Of a DNA stretch of 64,000 bases, positions 1 through 8,376 are shown one piece after another. The position numbers were made by a program, and so were the translations under genes. The DNA is from Autumnicola lenta (GTDB lineage: Bacteria > Bacteroidota > Bacteroidia > Flavobacteriales > Flavobacteriaceae): contig NZ_JAVRHO010000011.1 in the NCBI RefSeq assembly GCF_031846515.1, forward strand, positions 1 through 64,000, given 5' to 3'. The first letter of the stretch is position 1. The number at the start of each line of letters is the position of its first letter. The notes beneath the pieces are model-generated. The model ran no database searches and was not told where the DNA came from. It saw only the letters and a program-made list of their open reading frames with translations.

Positions 1-2
1 AA

Positions 3-170
3 AACGGTTTAAAGAATTTTTTTAAGATCTTTAAAGAGCTGGTTGATGACTGGATGTTTATAGATAATTCTGGAGCTCCACATGAGGTAATTGCAGAAGG
101 TGCGAAAACTGAAGAAGAAGTCGGAAATCCTGAAATATGGAAAAATTTATTAAAAAAATACAATGGATAG
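3..170 (+). CDS. zeta-toxin-like P-loop kinase, C-terminal end only
   Basis: Open at the left edge of the window; about 55 residues remain before the TAG at 168-170. The tail contains the segment LVDDWMFIDNSG followed by PHEVIAEG. From memory this matches the end of the bacterial zeta-toxin family, where a late helix and a strand ending in DNS precede a segment like LIAEK. Family members are P-loop kinases that phosphorylate UDP-sugars or related nucleotides. The catalytic part lies outside the window, so activity cannot be judged. The last 8 bases overlap the start of the next gene, which implies translational coupling. Confidence 0.6.
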   Translation, partial: NGLKNFFKIFKELVDDWMFIDNSGAPHEVIAEGAKTEEEVGNPEIWKNLLKKYNG

Positions 171-369
171 AGAAGCAATTATTACTGAAAGAAGGAAAAA
201 AATTATAGAAGGACTGGAAATATCTTACCAAAAACTGGTTGAATTCAAACGTTATAAGAACAGTCCTTTAATTATTGGTAAAGATGAAGAAGTAATAGAA
301 GTCCCGCCGGAGAAAATCTTACCAACAACACGATATATTCGAAGGATGGATTCGAAGCTTAAAAAGTGA
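163..369 (+). CDS. small partner protein of the zeta-toxin-like gene
   Basis: A 68-residue charged protein whose ATG lies inside the last codons of the preceding kinase gene (8-nt overlap). It has a helical N-terminal half (ERRKKIIEGLEISYQKL) followed by a short strand-rich part with VEFKRYKNSPLIIGKDEEV. From memory, similar small proteins accompany zeta-toxin-like genes in Bacteroidota, so an antitoxin or accessory role is plausible but not proven. There is no membrane segment or signal peptide. The function is inferred only from the tight coupling. Confidence 0.6.
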   Translation: MDREAIITERRKKIIEGLEISYQKLVEFKRYKNSPLIIGKDEEVIEVPPEKILPTTRYIRRMDSKLKK

Positions 370-477
370 TTTCCTGAATGTTTTCTTATGCAAAAAAGAA
401 ATCATTGTACATCTGTCTAGCCAGGGAATCGATCTTTTAGAAATCAAAAGAACAGTACAATTGCTTATCTTTACAGG

Positions 478-2262
478 ATGCGCTTTTTTCTATTCATAAT
501 CCTTTTTCTTTGTACCAATTTCTCACTGTTTGCACAGTCGGAACAATTGGCCAGGAATTTTTTTGATCAGGGGGAATATGAAAAGGCTCTTAAGACTTAC
601 CAGCAGCTCTTAAAACAAAATCCTGCTAATCCCATGCTTTTCGAGGGGGTGGTATCCTCTTATCAGCAACTGGAGAATTTTGAGGCAGCAGAACAGCTTT
701 TGTATGAGAAGCTTAATAACTCAGCCAATAATCCAAATATTTTAATAGAACTGGGGCATAATTTTGAGCTGAAGGAAAACAACGCCAGGGCCAAACAGTT
801 TTATGAAGAAGCCCTGGATGCAATTGAAGGCAGGCCAAATTATGCCTATTCTATAGCCCGTGGATTCGAAAAATATAACCTGCTGGATTTTGCTTCCCAG
901 GCTTATGAGAGAGCTATGGAGCTTAGTGCAGATATGAATTTTAGTCTCCAGCTTGCCCGTATTTACGGGGAGCAGGGAAAGACTGAAGAGATGTTTCAGA
1001 ATTACCTGGACCTTATCGATGCCGATCCTAAATTCTTTCCGATTGCCAACAGGGAATTTAATCGCTATATTTCTGAAGATGCTTCTTCAGAAGCTAATAT
1101 GATCTTTAGAAAGTTAGTGCTGAAGAAGCTTCAGGAGAATCCGGCTTTAATTTATAATAAGATCCTTAGCTGGCTGTTTGTTCAGCAAAAACAATATGAT
1201 CGTGCTTTTCTTCAGGAAAAGGCCATGTACCGCCGCGGAGAATCCGGTTTACAGGGTGTGATAAATTTGGCAATTATCGCCCGTGATAATAAAGATCTGG
1301 AGACGGCGAAGGAGATTATTGAATATGTAATAGAAGAGTCGCCTTCAGAGAATATAGTTCTGCAAGGAAGTCAGCTGTTATTAGCCTTAAAACAGGAAAG
1401 CGCGAACCCGGAGGAATATGATTCCCTGGATAAGGAATTTCAGCAGTTGTTATCACAATATGGCTATGGTATAAATACGCTTTCACTTCAGATCGATTAT
1501 GCTACATTTTTGGCTTTTAAAAGAAATAAAACTACAGAAGCCGTAGACTTACTAAAAAATCTGTCTGAAAACGTGACCAGTAACTTTGACAAAGCTCAGG
1601 TGAAACTAACACTTGCCGATGTTCTCGTTTTAGAAGAAAAATTTAATGAAGCATTGATTTATTATTCCCAGGTGCAGAAACTGGTGAAAAATGATGAATT
1701 TTCTCAGAATGCGCGCTTCAAAGTGGCAAAAACCAGTTACTATAAAGGTGATTTCGATTGGGCCAAAAACCAGCTGGATGTCTTAAAATCTTCAACTTCA
1801 CAGCTAATTGCCAACGATGCCATGGAACTGAGTCTGCTTATCGAGGACAATTCCATTGAAGATTCTACGCAGGCTGCATTAAAGCAATATGCGAGAGCAG
1901 ATTTACTGGCCTTTCAGCAAAAAGATTCCGAAGCTATAAGTGTTCTGGATAGTGTTCTGGAGTTTCATAAAGGGGAAAAAATTGAAGACGAGGCGCTGCT
2001 GAAGCAGGCAGGATTGTATGAGAAGAGTGCAGAATATAAAAAGGCGGAAGCTAATTATCTTCAGATTATAGAGCTTTACAACGAAGATATTTTGGCCGAT
2101 AATGCCAATTTTTACCTGGCGGAGTTATATGCCAATCATCTTAATGAGCCGGAAAAGGCAATGACTTTTTATGAAAATATAATTTTTAATTTTGCCGACA
2201 GTATCTTTTTTGTGGAAGCCAGGAAAAATTTCCGCACTTTACGGGGAGATCAAATTGAATAG
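478..2262 (+). CDS. secreted/periplasmic tetratricopeptide-repeat protein
   Basis: A 594-residue protein with a classical signal peptide at residues 1-20 (MRFFLFIILFLCTNFSLFAQ) and repeated TPR-like helical pairs along the rest. The pattern is clearest at residues 20-130 (YEKALKTYQQLLKQNPANP) and 490-590 (YKKAEANYLQIIELYNED). TPR arrays are protein-interaction scaffolds, and the signal peptide places this one in the periplasm or envelope. No catalytic motif is seen. It heads a same-strand run with DUF4286, rsmA and mgtE. The ATG at 478 is fixed by the signal peptide. The specific partner is unknown. Confidence 0.85.
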   Translation: MRFFLFIILFLCTNFSLFAQSEQLARNFFDQGEYEKALKTYQQLLKQNPANPMLFEGVVSSYQQLENFEAAEQLLYEKLNNSANNPNILIELGHNFELKENNARAKQFYEEALDAIEGRPNYAYSIARGFEKYNLLDFASQAYERAMELSADMNFSLQLARIYGEQGKTEEMFQNYLDLIDADPKFFPIANREFNRYISEDASSEANMIFRKLVLKKLQENPALIYNKILSWLFVQQKQYDRAFLQEKAMYRRGESGLQGVINLAIIARDNKDLETAKEIIEYVIEESPSENIVLQGSQLLLALKQESANPEEYDSLDKEFQQLLSQYGYGINTLSLQIDYATFLAFKRNKTTEAVDLLKNLSENVTSNFDKAQVKLTLADVLVLEEKFNEALIYYSQVQKLVKNDEFSQNARFKVAKTSYYKGDFDWAKNQLDVLKSSTSQLIANDAMELSLLIEDNSIEDSTQAALKQYARADLLAFQQKDSEAISVLDSVLEFHKGEKIEDEALLKQAGLYEKSAEYKKAEANYLQIIELYNEDILADNANFYLAELYANHLNEPEKAMTFYENIIFNFADSIFFVEARKNFRTLRGDQIE

Positions 2263-2291
2263 TCCGTTTCTATACTTCAAAAAAAATTTTT

Positions 2292-2600
2292 ATGTACATA
2301 TATAATGTCACTGTTAATGTCCAGGAAGAAATTCATGTTAAATGGGTAGCCTGGATGAAAAAAGAACATATTCCGGATATGTTAAAAACAGGAAAGTTCT
2401 CAAAGGCTTTAATGACCAAAGTGATGGTTGAGGAGCCAATGGGAGGAATTACTTATTCTGTTCAATACACCGCTGAAAGCAAGGAGTTACTTCAAAAATA
2501 TTACGATGAAAATGCAGAGGAACTTAGAGCAAAGACAAAACCTTTTGAAGGAAAATTTGTGGCTTTTAGAACAGAACTCGAAGTAATTTCTGAACAATAA
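2292..2600 (+). CDS. DUF4286 family protein
   Basis: A 102-residue soluble protein beginning MYIYNVTVNV with a conserved-looking core (WVAWMKKEHIPDMLKTGKF, then YSVQY). I recognise this as the DUF4286 pattern, a small ferredoxin-like or dimeric alpha-beta barrel fold common in Bacteroidota. No function is established. It lies between the TPR protein (29-nt gap) and rsmA (42-nt gap) on the same strand, so co-transcription is likely. Confidence 0.85.
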   Translation: MYIYNVTVNVQEEIHVKWVAWMKKEHIPDMLKTGKFSKALMTKVMVEEPMGGITYSVQYTAESKELLQKYYDENAEELRAKTKPFEGKFVAFRTELEVISEQ

Positions 2601-2642
2601 TCTTTCCCGGACTGCCATAAAGGAGCAGATAAAACCACAGTT

Positions 2643-3476
2643 ATGAAAAAGCAGAAAAAATTTAAAGCCTCCTTTGGGGCTGGGGAAGATAACGGAGCTG
2701 TAAGGGCAAAAAAGCATCTTGGCCAGCATTTCCTAAAAGATGAAACTATAGCAGAAAATATTGCTGATACCTTAAGTTATTCCGGATACACGAAAGTGCT
2801 GGAAATTGGTCCGGGAATGGGCGTTTTGACTAAGTATCTGCTTCAGAAAGATGCAGAAGTGCATGTAATAGAAATTGACACTGAAAGTGTTGCCTACCTT
2901 CATGAAAATTATCCGGCACTACACGGCAGGATACATGAGCAGGATTTTTTAAAATACGATCTGTCACAGGTTTTCCAGCAGGAGTCCTATGCTATAATTG
3001 GCAATTTTCCATATAATATTTCTACACAAATTGTTTTTAAAGTACTGGAGAACCGTGACCTGGTTCCGGAATTTTCAGGAATGTTTCAGAAGGAAGTGGC
3101 AAAGCGTATTTGTGAGAAAGAAGGTAATAAAACCTACGGAATTTTATCTGTACTTACGCAGGCTTTTTATGAAGCCGAGTATCTTTTTACCGTGCCGCCT
3201 TCAGTATTTAATCCGCCGCCGAAGGTAGACAGTGGTGTGCTGCGGTTAAGGCGTAAGGAAGATTATTCCCTTCCCTGCGACGAGCGATTGTTTTTCCGGG
3301 TGGTAAAAGCAGCATTTAATCAGCGTCGTAAAACGTTAAGGAATAGTTTAAAAAGCTTTGATCTGCCCGATAGTCTAAGGGAAGATACTATCTTTGGGCA
3401 GCGTCCGGAGCAGCTAAGTACAGAGGCTTTTATGGATCTGACTTTAAAAATTCAGCCCTATGCAATTTCAGGTTAG
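2643..3476 (+). CDS. rsmA: 16S rRNA (adenine1518/1519-N6)-dimethyltransferase
   Basis: RsmA/KsgA dimethylates two adjacent adenines in the 3' terminal hairpin of 16S rRNA during small-subunit maturation. The sequence shows the family start AKKHLGQHFLKD (residues 22-33), the SAM-binding loop LEIGPGMG (53-60), and the catalytic NFPY motif (121-124) followed by NIS. The length (277 aa) is normal apart from about 20 extra basic residues before the family core. No other in-frame start is visible, so the extension is probably real. The 3' end overlaps mgtE by 17 nt, suggesting coupling. Confidence 0.97.
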   Translation: MKKQKKFKASFGAGEDNGAVRAKKHLGQHFLKDETIAENIADTLSYSGYTKVLEIGPGMGVLTKYLLQKDAEVHVIEIDTESVAYLHENYPALHGRIHEQDFLKYDLSQVFQQESYAIIGNFPYNISTQIVFKVLENRDLVPEFSGMFQKEVAKRICEKEGNKTYGILSVLTQAFYEAEYLFTVPPSVFNPPPKVDSGVLRLRRKEDYSLPCDERLFFRVVKAAFNQRRKTLRNSLKSFDLPDSLREDTIFGQRPEQLSTEAFMDLTLKIQPYAISG

Positions 3477-4812
3477 TGATGAACTTATAGAAAGAATAGA
3501 ATTTCTCATCGAAAATCAAAAGGATGAGGAATTGCTGGATCTTCTGGAGGAAATCCATCACGCTGATATTGCAGAAATTATAACAGAGTTAGAACTCGAA
3601 CAGGCCACGTACCTGGTTAAATTGCTGGATAGCCAGAAAACGGCCGAGGCTTTAATGGAGCTGGATATCGGGGTTAGGGAACGTATCCTGGAAACCCTTT
3701 CTTCAAAAGAAATTGCTGAAGAGCTGGAAGAAATGGATACCGATGATGCTGCAGATATCATTTCTGAGCTTTCTCTCGAGCGTCAGCAAACGGTAATCGC
3801 CGAAATTCAGGATGAACAGCATGCTGGTGATATTGTTGAACTTTTACGTTATGACGAGAATTCTGCCGGAGGTTTAATGGCAAAAGAGCTGGTAAAAGTA
3901 AACGAAAACTGGAGTGTAACAGGTTGTATGACCGAGATGCGTGCCCAGGCCGAAAATGTGACCCGGGTGCATTCCATTTATGTGGTAGATAACAAAGACA
4001 AACTAAAAGGACGACTTTCACTTAAAGATCTTCTTACGGCTTCCAGTAAAGCGAATATCAGCGATATTTATATTCCCACTGTAGATTATGTAAACGTACA
4101 TACCGAGGGGGAAGAGGTTGCCAGGGTGATGCAGAAGTACGACCTGGAAGCAATTCCCGTGGTAGATGAAATGGGCCGGCTGGTTGGCCGTGTAACGATA
4201 GATGATATTGTTGATTTTATAAGGGAAGAGGCCGAAAGGGATTATCAAATGGCGGCCGGTATTTCTGAAGGTGTAGAAGCAGATGCCAGTATCTGGAAGT
4301 TAACGCGGGCACGTTTGCCATGGTTGATTCTTGCTCTTTTTGGCGGATTTGTTAGTGTTACGGTGCTTGGAACATTTGATGCCGCCATGCAGGAGCACGC
4401 TGCACTCTTTTTCTTTGTGCCGCTTATTGCCGCTATGGCGGGTAACGTGGGGGTGCAATCTTCAGCAATTGTTTTGCAGGGTCTGGCGAATCAGAGCTTA
4501 AGGGGTTCGCTTTTGCAAAGGCTAATTAAAGAGGTGTTATTGAGCCTTTTAAACGGAGTTGTATTGGCAACGCTGCTGCTTGTAGGCGGAATTCTTCTTT
4601 TAGGTTTTGATTTTCTTTTTGGTCTCACAATTGGGATTTCTCTTATTTCGGTAATCATTATAGCTTCTCTTATAGGAACCTTTGTGCCAATCATCCTGGA
4701 TAAATTCGGAATAGATCCAGCCATGGCGACAGGACCTTTTATAACCACCAGTAATGATATTTTCGGGATTATTATCTTCTTTTCCATTGCCAAGTCTATA
4801 TTGGAATTTTAA
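3460..4812 (+). CDS. mgtE: magnesium transporter MgtE
   Basis: A 450-residue channel-type Mg2+ transporter of the inner membrane. The order of parts fits the family: an acidic N-domain of helical repeats (about residues 1-125), two CBS domains (about 130-250, for example VHSIYVVDNKDKLKGRLSL), a connecting helix, and five membrane segments from about 285 to the end. In the Thermus protein the cytosolic domains gate the pore by sensing Mg2+. The pore region contains PLIAAMAGNVGVQSSA and a TGPFITTSNDIFG segment. Its ATG lies inside the end of rsmA. Confidence 0.97.
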   Translation: MQFQVSDELIERIEFLIENQKDEELLDLLEEIHHADIAEIITELELEQATYLVKLLDSQKTAEALMELDIGVRERILETLSSKEIAEELEEMDTDDAADIISELSLERQQTVIAEIQDEQHAGDIVELLRYDENSAGGLMAKELVKVNENWSVTGCMTEMRAQAENVTRVHSIYVVDNKDKLKGRLSLKDLLTASSKANISDIYIPTVDYVNVHTEGEEVARVMQKYDLEAIPVVDEMGRLVGRVTIDDIVDFIREEAERDYQMAAGISEGVEADASIWKLTRARLPWLILALFGGFVSVTVLGTFDAAMQEHAALFFFVPLIAAMAGNVGVQSSAIVLQGLANQSLRGSLLQRLIKEVLLSLLNGVVLATLLLVGGILLLGFDFLFGLTIGISLISVIIIASLIGTFVPIILDKFGIDPAMATGPFITTSNDIFGIIIFFSIAKSILEF

Positions 4813-5070
4813 GAGACTCCTGAAAAATGCCAATTATCGACCTATAGTTTTTTCATTAATGCTGAAGCTGTTCCAGTCGTCTTCAAAATGTCAGGTTGAG
4901 CCTGTCGAAACCTATTTTTTTGAAACTTTTTAAAACTATCTCTAAAACTATCTCTAAAACTTCTCCTGAAGGCGACACCTCGAAAAGGACAATTATCGGC
5001 TATCATCAATTGAGAATTCATAGTAAAATTTGAAGTGAGGCCGGATTTCTTTTTCATCTAAGGAAAAAGA

Positions 5071-5170
5071 AAGAGCCTTTTCGGAGTCACACAGAGCCTG
5101 TCGAAGTCAAACAGAGCCTGTCGAAGTCACACAGAGCCTGTCGAAGTCACACAGAGCCTGTCGAAGTGTG
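5071..5170 (+). repeat. five tandem 20-bp units containing GAGCCTGTCGAAG
   Basis: The unit is ACAGAGCCTGTCGAAGTCAC. Copies start at 5091, 5111, 5131 and 5151 with at most a few differences, and a degenerate fifth copy occupies 5071-5090. There are no spacers, so this is not a CRISPR array. The core GAGCCTGTCGAAG is, from memory, a widespread dispersed bacterial repeat usually found singly. Here it has been amplified head to tail. Confidence 0.9.
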
Positions 5171-5382
5171 AACGAAGTTCTTCTAAACAAATTCCGGAAA
5201 TTGTTTTTTTGCTCTGGCCCATTTTTATTCCGAAGAAAAAACGAGGGACACTTCAAAAACGGCAATTATCGGCTTTTAGAGTCGCAAAAGTTTCTCCGTA
5301 CTACTTGCAGAATCTTCAGCGCTTTTGATCGAAAATTTTTTTGATCTGCTTATCTCTGATTTTCTTAATTAAAATCATTCTT

Positions 5383-5390
5383 TACCTTTG
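5383..5390 (+). promoter_or_regulatory. Bacteroidota -7 promoter element TACCTTTG
   Basis: TACCTTTG fits the TAnnTTTG -7 consensus recognised by the Bacteroidota primary sigma factor. A weak TTTC lies 18 nt upstream in the -33 position. It would give a leader of about 80 nt for the dehydrogenase gene at 5475. There is no direct evidence of activity. Confidence 0.45.
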
Positions 5391-5474
5391 TAAGTTATGA
5401 TCTGAAAACGGGAAATCGTTTCATTTCAGGTTATAAACCAGTTAACCAATAGATTAAATCGAAAACTACTACAA

Positions 5475-6482
5475 ATGATTATTCTACACTCCGATACCAA
5501 TCATCCAATCTTACTCAAGAAACTTGCTGAAGCAGGACATCACAATGTCGAAGCATATGATCAAAGCCGGGAAGAAACCCTGCAAAATCAGCATTTATAT
5601 GACGGGATTGTAATAAGGAGCCGGTATACGATAGATAAAGAATTTATAGACGCCGCACCAAATTTGAAATTCATTGCAAGAGTAGGCGCCGGACTAGAGA
5701 ATATTGACGTTCCCTATGCTGAAGAAAACGGAATAACGCTTTTTTCTGCACCCGAAGGTAATATGAATGCAGTGGGAGAGCATACGCTGGGAATGCTACT
5801 TTCCCTCTTTAATAAATTAAATAAGGCCGATAAAGAAGTAAAAGAAGGGCTATGGCACCGGGAGGAAAACCGCGGGATAGAACTGGATGGTAGAACAGTG
5901 GGGATTATAGGTTACGGAAATATGGGAAAGGCCTTTGCCAAAAAACTGCGCGGGTTTGATGCTGAGGTGCTTTGCTATGATATTAAAAAAGATGTGGGCG
6001 ATAAAAATGTGCGGCAGGTAGATCTTGATGAATTTTATGAAAAGGTAGATGTAGTAAGCCTGCATACACCCTGGACAGAAGAAACCCACCAAATGGTTAA
6101 CAATGAATTTATTGGGAAATTTAAAAAGCCTTTTTGGTTTATTAATACTGCGAGGGGAAAAAATGTGGTGACTGAAGATTTGGTGGCCGCTATAAAAGAT
6201 GGCCGCGTTCTTGGTGCCGGCCTGGATGTGCTGGAATATGAAAAAGCATCTTTTGAAAGTCTTTTTGCCAATAAAAAGAACGTTGCGATAAGCGCGGCAG
6301 AACCATTACCGGAAGCCATGCGCGAATTAATGTTTCTTCCTAACGTGATCCTTAGTCCGCATGTGGCCGGATGGACGGTGGAATCCCACAAACGACTGGC
6401 TAGTGTAATTGCCTCTAAAATTACTTCTAAATTCGGACTGGGGGATGAGCAGAAGGAGGCTCCTCTTCGCACAGATTTTTAA
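5475..6482 (+). CDS. D-2-hydroxyacid dehydrogenase (phosphoglycerate dehydrogenase-like)
   Basis: A 335-residue NAD(P)-dependent D-isomer-specific 2-hydroxyacid dehydrogenase. The nucleotide-binding loop GIIGYGNMG is at residues 143-151. The catalytic set is visible as R227 in NTARG, E256 in DVLEYE and H296 in SPHVAGW. The N-terminal substrate domain has ARVGAGLENID. It resembles SerA-type enzymes but lacks a C-terminal ACT domain, so the substrate could be 3-phosphoglycerate or another 2-hydroxyacid. It is followed after 9 nt by a VOC protein on the same strand. No neighbouring serC was seen to fix its role in serine synthesis. Confidence 0.88.
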   Translation: MIILHSDTNHPILLKKLAEAGHHNVEAYDQSREETLQNQHLYDGIVIRSRYTIDKEFIDAAPNLKFIARVGAGLENIDVPYAEENGITLFSAPEGNMNAVGEHTLGMLLSLFNKLNKADKEVKEGLWHREENRGIELDGRTVGIIGYGNMGKAFAKKLRGFDAEVLCYDIKKDVGDKNVRQVDLDEFYEKVDVVSLHTPWTEETHQMVNNEFIGKFKKPFWFINTARGKNVVTEDLVAAIKDGRVLGAGLDVLEYEKASFESLFANKKNVAISAAEPLPEAMRELMFLPNVILSPHVAGWTVESHKRLASVIASKITSKFGLGDEQKEAPLRTDF

Positions 6483-6491
6483 AAGGTTCAT

Positions 6492-6878
6492 ATGAAAAAC
6501 AGGGTTACAGGAATAGGTGGTGTGTTCTTTAAATCTAAAGATCCCAATGCAATAAAGGATTGGTATAATAAACATCTTGGCCTAAATACAGATCAATGGG
6601 GATGTACTTTTTGGTGGAAAGATGCTGAAGGTAACGACTGTTCTACACAGTGGAGCCCTTTTAAAGAAGATACAAGTCATTTTAAACCTTCGGAAAAGGA
6701 TTTTATGATGAACTACCGGGTAGAAAACCTGGAAGAGCTGTTGAAGGTGCTAAAAGAAGAGGGAGTTGAGGTATTTGATAAGATTGAGAATGCCGAAGAA
6801 GGAAAATTCGGCTGGATTATGGATCCTGAAGGAAATAAAATTGAGCTTTGGGAGCCTAACGATAAAGCTTTTCTTTAA
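6492..6878 (+). CDS. VOC-family (glyoxalase/bleomycin-resistance fold) protein
   Basis: A 128-residue protein with the paired beta-alpha-beta-beta-beta fold of vicinal oxygen chelate proteins. The N-half begins GIGGVFFKSKDPNAIKDWY. The C-half ends GWIMDPEGNKIELWEP, where the final Glu is the usual metal ligand. Such small proteins include lactoylglutathione lyases, ring-cleavage enzymes and resistance proteins, and the substrate cannot be read from sequence. It starts 9 nt after the dehydrogenase stop, so it is probably in the same operon. Confidence 0.88.
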   Translation: MKNRVTGIGGVFFKSKDPNAIKDWYNKHLGLNTDQWGCTFWWKDAEGNDCSTQWSPFKEDTSHFKPSEKDFMMNYRVENLEELLKVLKEEGVEVFDKIENAEEGKFGWIMDPEGNKIELWEPNDKAFL

Positions 6879-6892
6879 TTGAAGAAAGTTGC

Positions 6893-6912
6893 CCGAAAAT
6901 TGCCATTTTCGG
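6893..6912. repeat. dispersed near-palindromic motif, best intergenic copy
   Basis: CCGAAAAT-TGCC-ATTTTCGG is a perfect 8-bp inverted repeat around a 4-bp centre, followed by CATT. Related copies were seen by eye near 4823, 4984, 5254, 10374, 11687, 14409, 19394, 43521, 43765, 50868, 54703 and 56922. Some lie between genes and some inside coding regions. No function is known to me. Confidence 0.75.
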
Positions 6913-6951
6913 CATTGGAGCTGAAGCTGGCCAAACTTTTATGTAAACAAA

Positions 6952-6984
6952 AAGCTGCCTCAATCTATTAAGTTGAGACAGCTT
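6952..6984 (-). terminator. intrinsic terminator of the secreted esterase gene
   Basis: A 12-bp stem pairs AAGCTGCCTCAA with TTGAGACAGCTT (one mismatch) around a 9-nt loop. On the minus strand it is followed by a T run. It lies 26 nt beyond the stop of the gene at 7010. Confidence 0.8.
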
Positions 6985-7009
6985 CCTCTCTAACAAAAAA
7001 CACCTTTTT

Positions 7010-8164
7010 TTAATTAGTACCAAAGCTTTCTTTAAGCCGGTCGGCGGCAAATTTTTGTGCTTCTACAGCCTGTTCCAATATGGCTGCCATTCCGAAGAAT
7101 TCATGTGTTACTCCCTGGTAAACTTCACGTTCTACGTCTATACCGGCTTGGTCCATTTTTTCAGCAAGTTCGCCTCCTTCATGCTCCAAAGGATCAAGTT
7201 GTGCATTTATAATAGTAGTTGTTGGTAGTCCCGCTAAATCGGCGTCAATAAGGCTTATAAGAGGATCGCTTTTTGATTCCTGATTAGGAGAATATTTTTT
7301 GAAAAACCACTCCATAAAAGGTCGGTTAAGGGGTGAAGCATTTTCATATTCATCATAAGATGGAGATTGTACGTCGCCGTCTGCAATGGGATAAACCGAT
7401 AAAATATGGACGGGTAATTTAACATTTTGTTCTCTAGCCATAATAGGAATGGCCACCGCCAAATTTCCTCCCGCGCTTTCTCCGGCAGTTGCGATATTAT
7501 TTTCATCTCCTCCAATTTCCGAAGTATTTTCCACTACCCATTTATAGGCAGCAAAAGCATCATCATGAGCAGTTGGGAATGTAAATTGAGGTGCCTGTCT
7601 GTAGGCCACAGAAACTACGATAGCACCGGCCTTTGCAGCAAGGGCTTTTGCAGATGGTTCGTAGGTGTCAAGATCGGCTATCACCCAGCCACCACCGTGA
7701 TAATATACAATTACGGGTAGTTCTTCTCCGGGATTCATTTCCACCGGCTTATAGATGCGTACTAGTATACCTTCTTCCGGGCCAACATTAAGAATTTTGT
7801 GGGAAATATCAACTTTAGGTTCCTTGGCAGGTATTCCTGACTTAGCGAGAAGAGCCATGACAGCTTCTGCCGGTAGCTTTGCATTTCTAAGTTGAAATGC
7901 ACTCATTTCAACAGGTTTCGGCATCTCAAAAGCTTTAAACTGCTCTATTACGGCCAACATTTGCGGATCAATGTTTGGAGCCCAGTCCGGAGCCTCTCCC
8001 TTTGGCATAATTTCCATAGGATTTGATGTAGTCACTTCAGGTCCTGTCATCATTTTCTCCTGTGCTGTTAATCCTGTAAAATTCAGGAGTACAACTGGCA
8101 ATAAAAAACTCATTGAGGTTCTTAAAATGTTTTTTTGAAGAGCAATAGGTAACAATCTTTTCAT
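7010..8164 (-). CDS. secreted alpha/beta-hydrolase, hormone-sensitive-lipase type
   Basis: A 384-residue carboxylesterase-like protein with a long N-terminal signal region (hydrophobic at about 15-34, then TAQ). The HSL-family oxyanion motif HGGGW is at 156-160. The nucleophile elbow GESAG has Ser230. An acidic residue lies in LDPLEHEG and the catalytic His in VTHEFFG near the C-terminus. It probably hydrolyses short-chain esters in the periplasm or outside the cell; the natural substrate is unknown. It is transcribed alone, with its own terminator at 6952-6984. Confidence 0.9.
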   Translation of the reverse strand: MKRLLPIALQKNILRTSMSFLLPVVLLNFTGLTAQEKMMTGPEVTTSNPMEIMPKGEAPDWAPNIDPQMLAVIEQFKAFEMPKPVEMSAFQLRNAKLPAEAVMALLAKSGIPAKEPKVDISHKILNVGPEEGILVRIYKPVEMNPGEELPVIVYYHGGGWVIADLDTYEPSAKALAAKAGAIVVSVAYRQAPQFTFPTAHDDAFAAYKWVVENTSEIGGDENNIATAGESAGGNLAVAIPIMAREQNVKLPVHILSVYPIADGDVQSPSYDEYENASPLNRPFMEWFFKKYSPNQESKSDPLISLIDADLAGLPTTTIINAQLDPLEHEGGELAEKMDQAGIDVEREVYQGVTHEFFGMAAILEQAVEAQKFAADRLKESFGTN

Positions 8165-8330
8165 TTTTCAAATAATTTAGTTTTACAATTTTTATTTAAT
8201 GTACAACTAAATGTAAATGAGTGATATACGCTTAACAGAGTTTATGAGGATTGTAACTTTTTTTAAGGAAAAAGAAAATGTGTGCTTCTTTGCTTCAAGA
8301 ACCTTATAAATATTGGTGTAGATAAAAAAG

Positions 8331-8354
8331 AAGGCTGCCCACTTGAGCAGCCTT
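8331..8354 (-). terminator. intrinsic terminator downstream of the NAD(P)-binding protein gene
   Basis: A perfect 8-bp stem pairs AAGGCTGC with GCAGCCTT around an 8-nt loop, followed on the minus strand by a run of six T. It starts 23 nt after the stop of the gene at 8377. Confidence 0.85.
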
Positions 8355-8376
8355 AAATTATAAATTTAGGATATTT

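Larger units (their letters stand above)
4813..5474. other. 662-bp gene-free stretch rich in short repeats
   Basis: No credible reading frame or tRNA is seen. The stretch holds a 12-bp doublet AAAACTATCTCT (4932-4955) and a lone TTGAGCCTGTCGAAAC element near 4893-4910. It also carries the 20-bp tandem array at 5071-5170 and three copies of a dispersed motif ending in CAATTATCGG (about 4823-4842, 4984-5001 and 5254-5277). A promoter element for the following gene is at 5383-5390. It looks like a repeat-accumulating intergenic region. Confidence 0.7.

Noticed and set aside
5071..5170. Possible CRISPR array
   Set aside because: Units are contiguous 20-mers with no unique spacers and there are no cas genes nearby.
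6035..6472. 145-codon antisense frame in the dehydrogenase gene
   Set aside because: It lies opposite motifs (NTARG, SPHVAGW) that firmly establish the sense gene.
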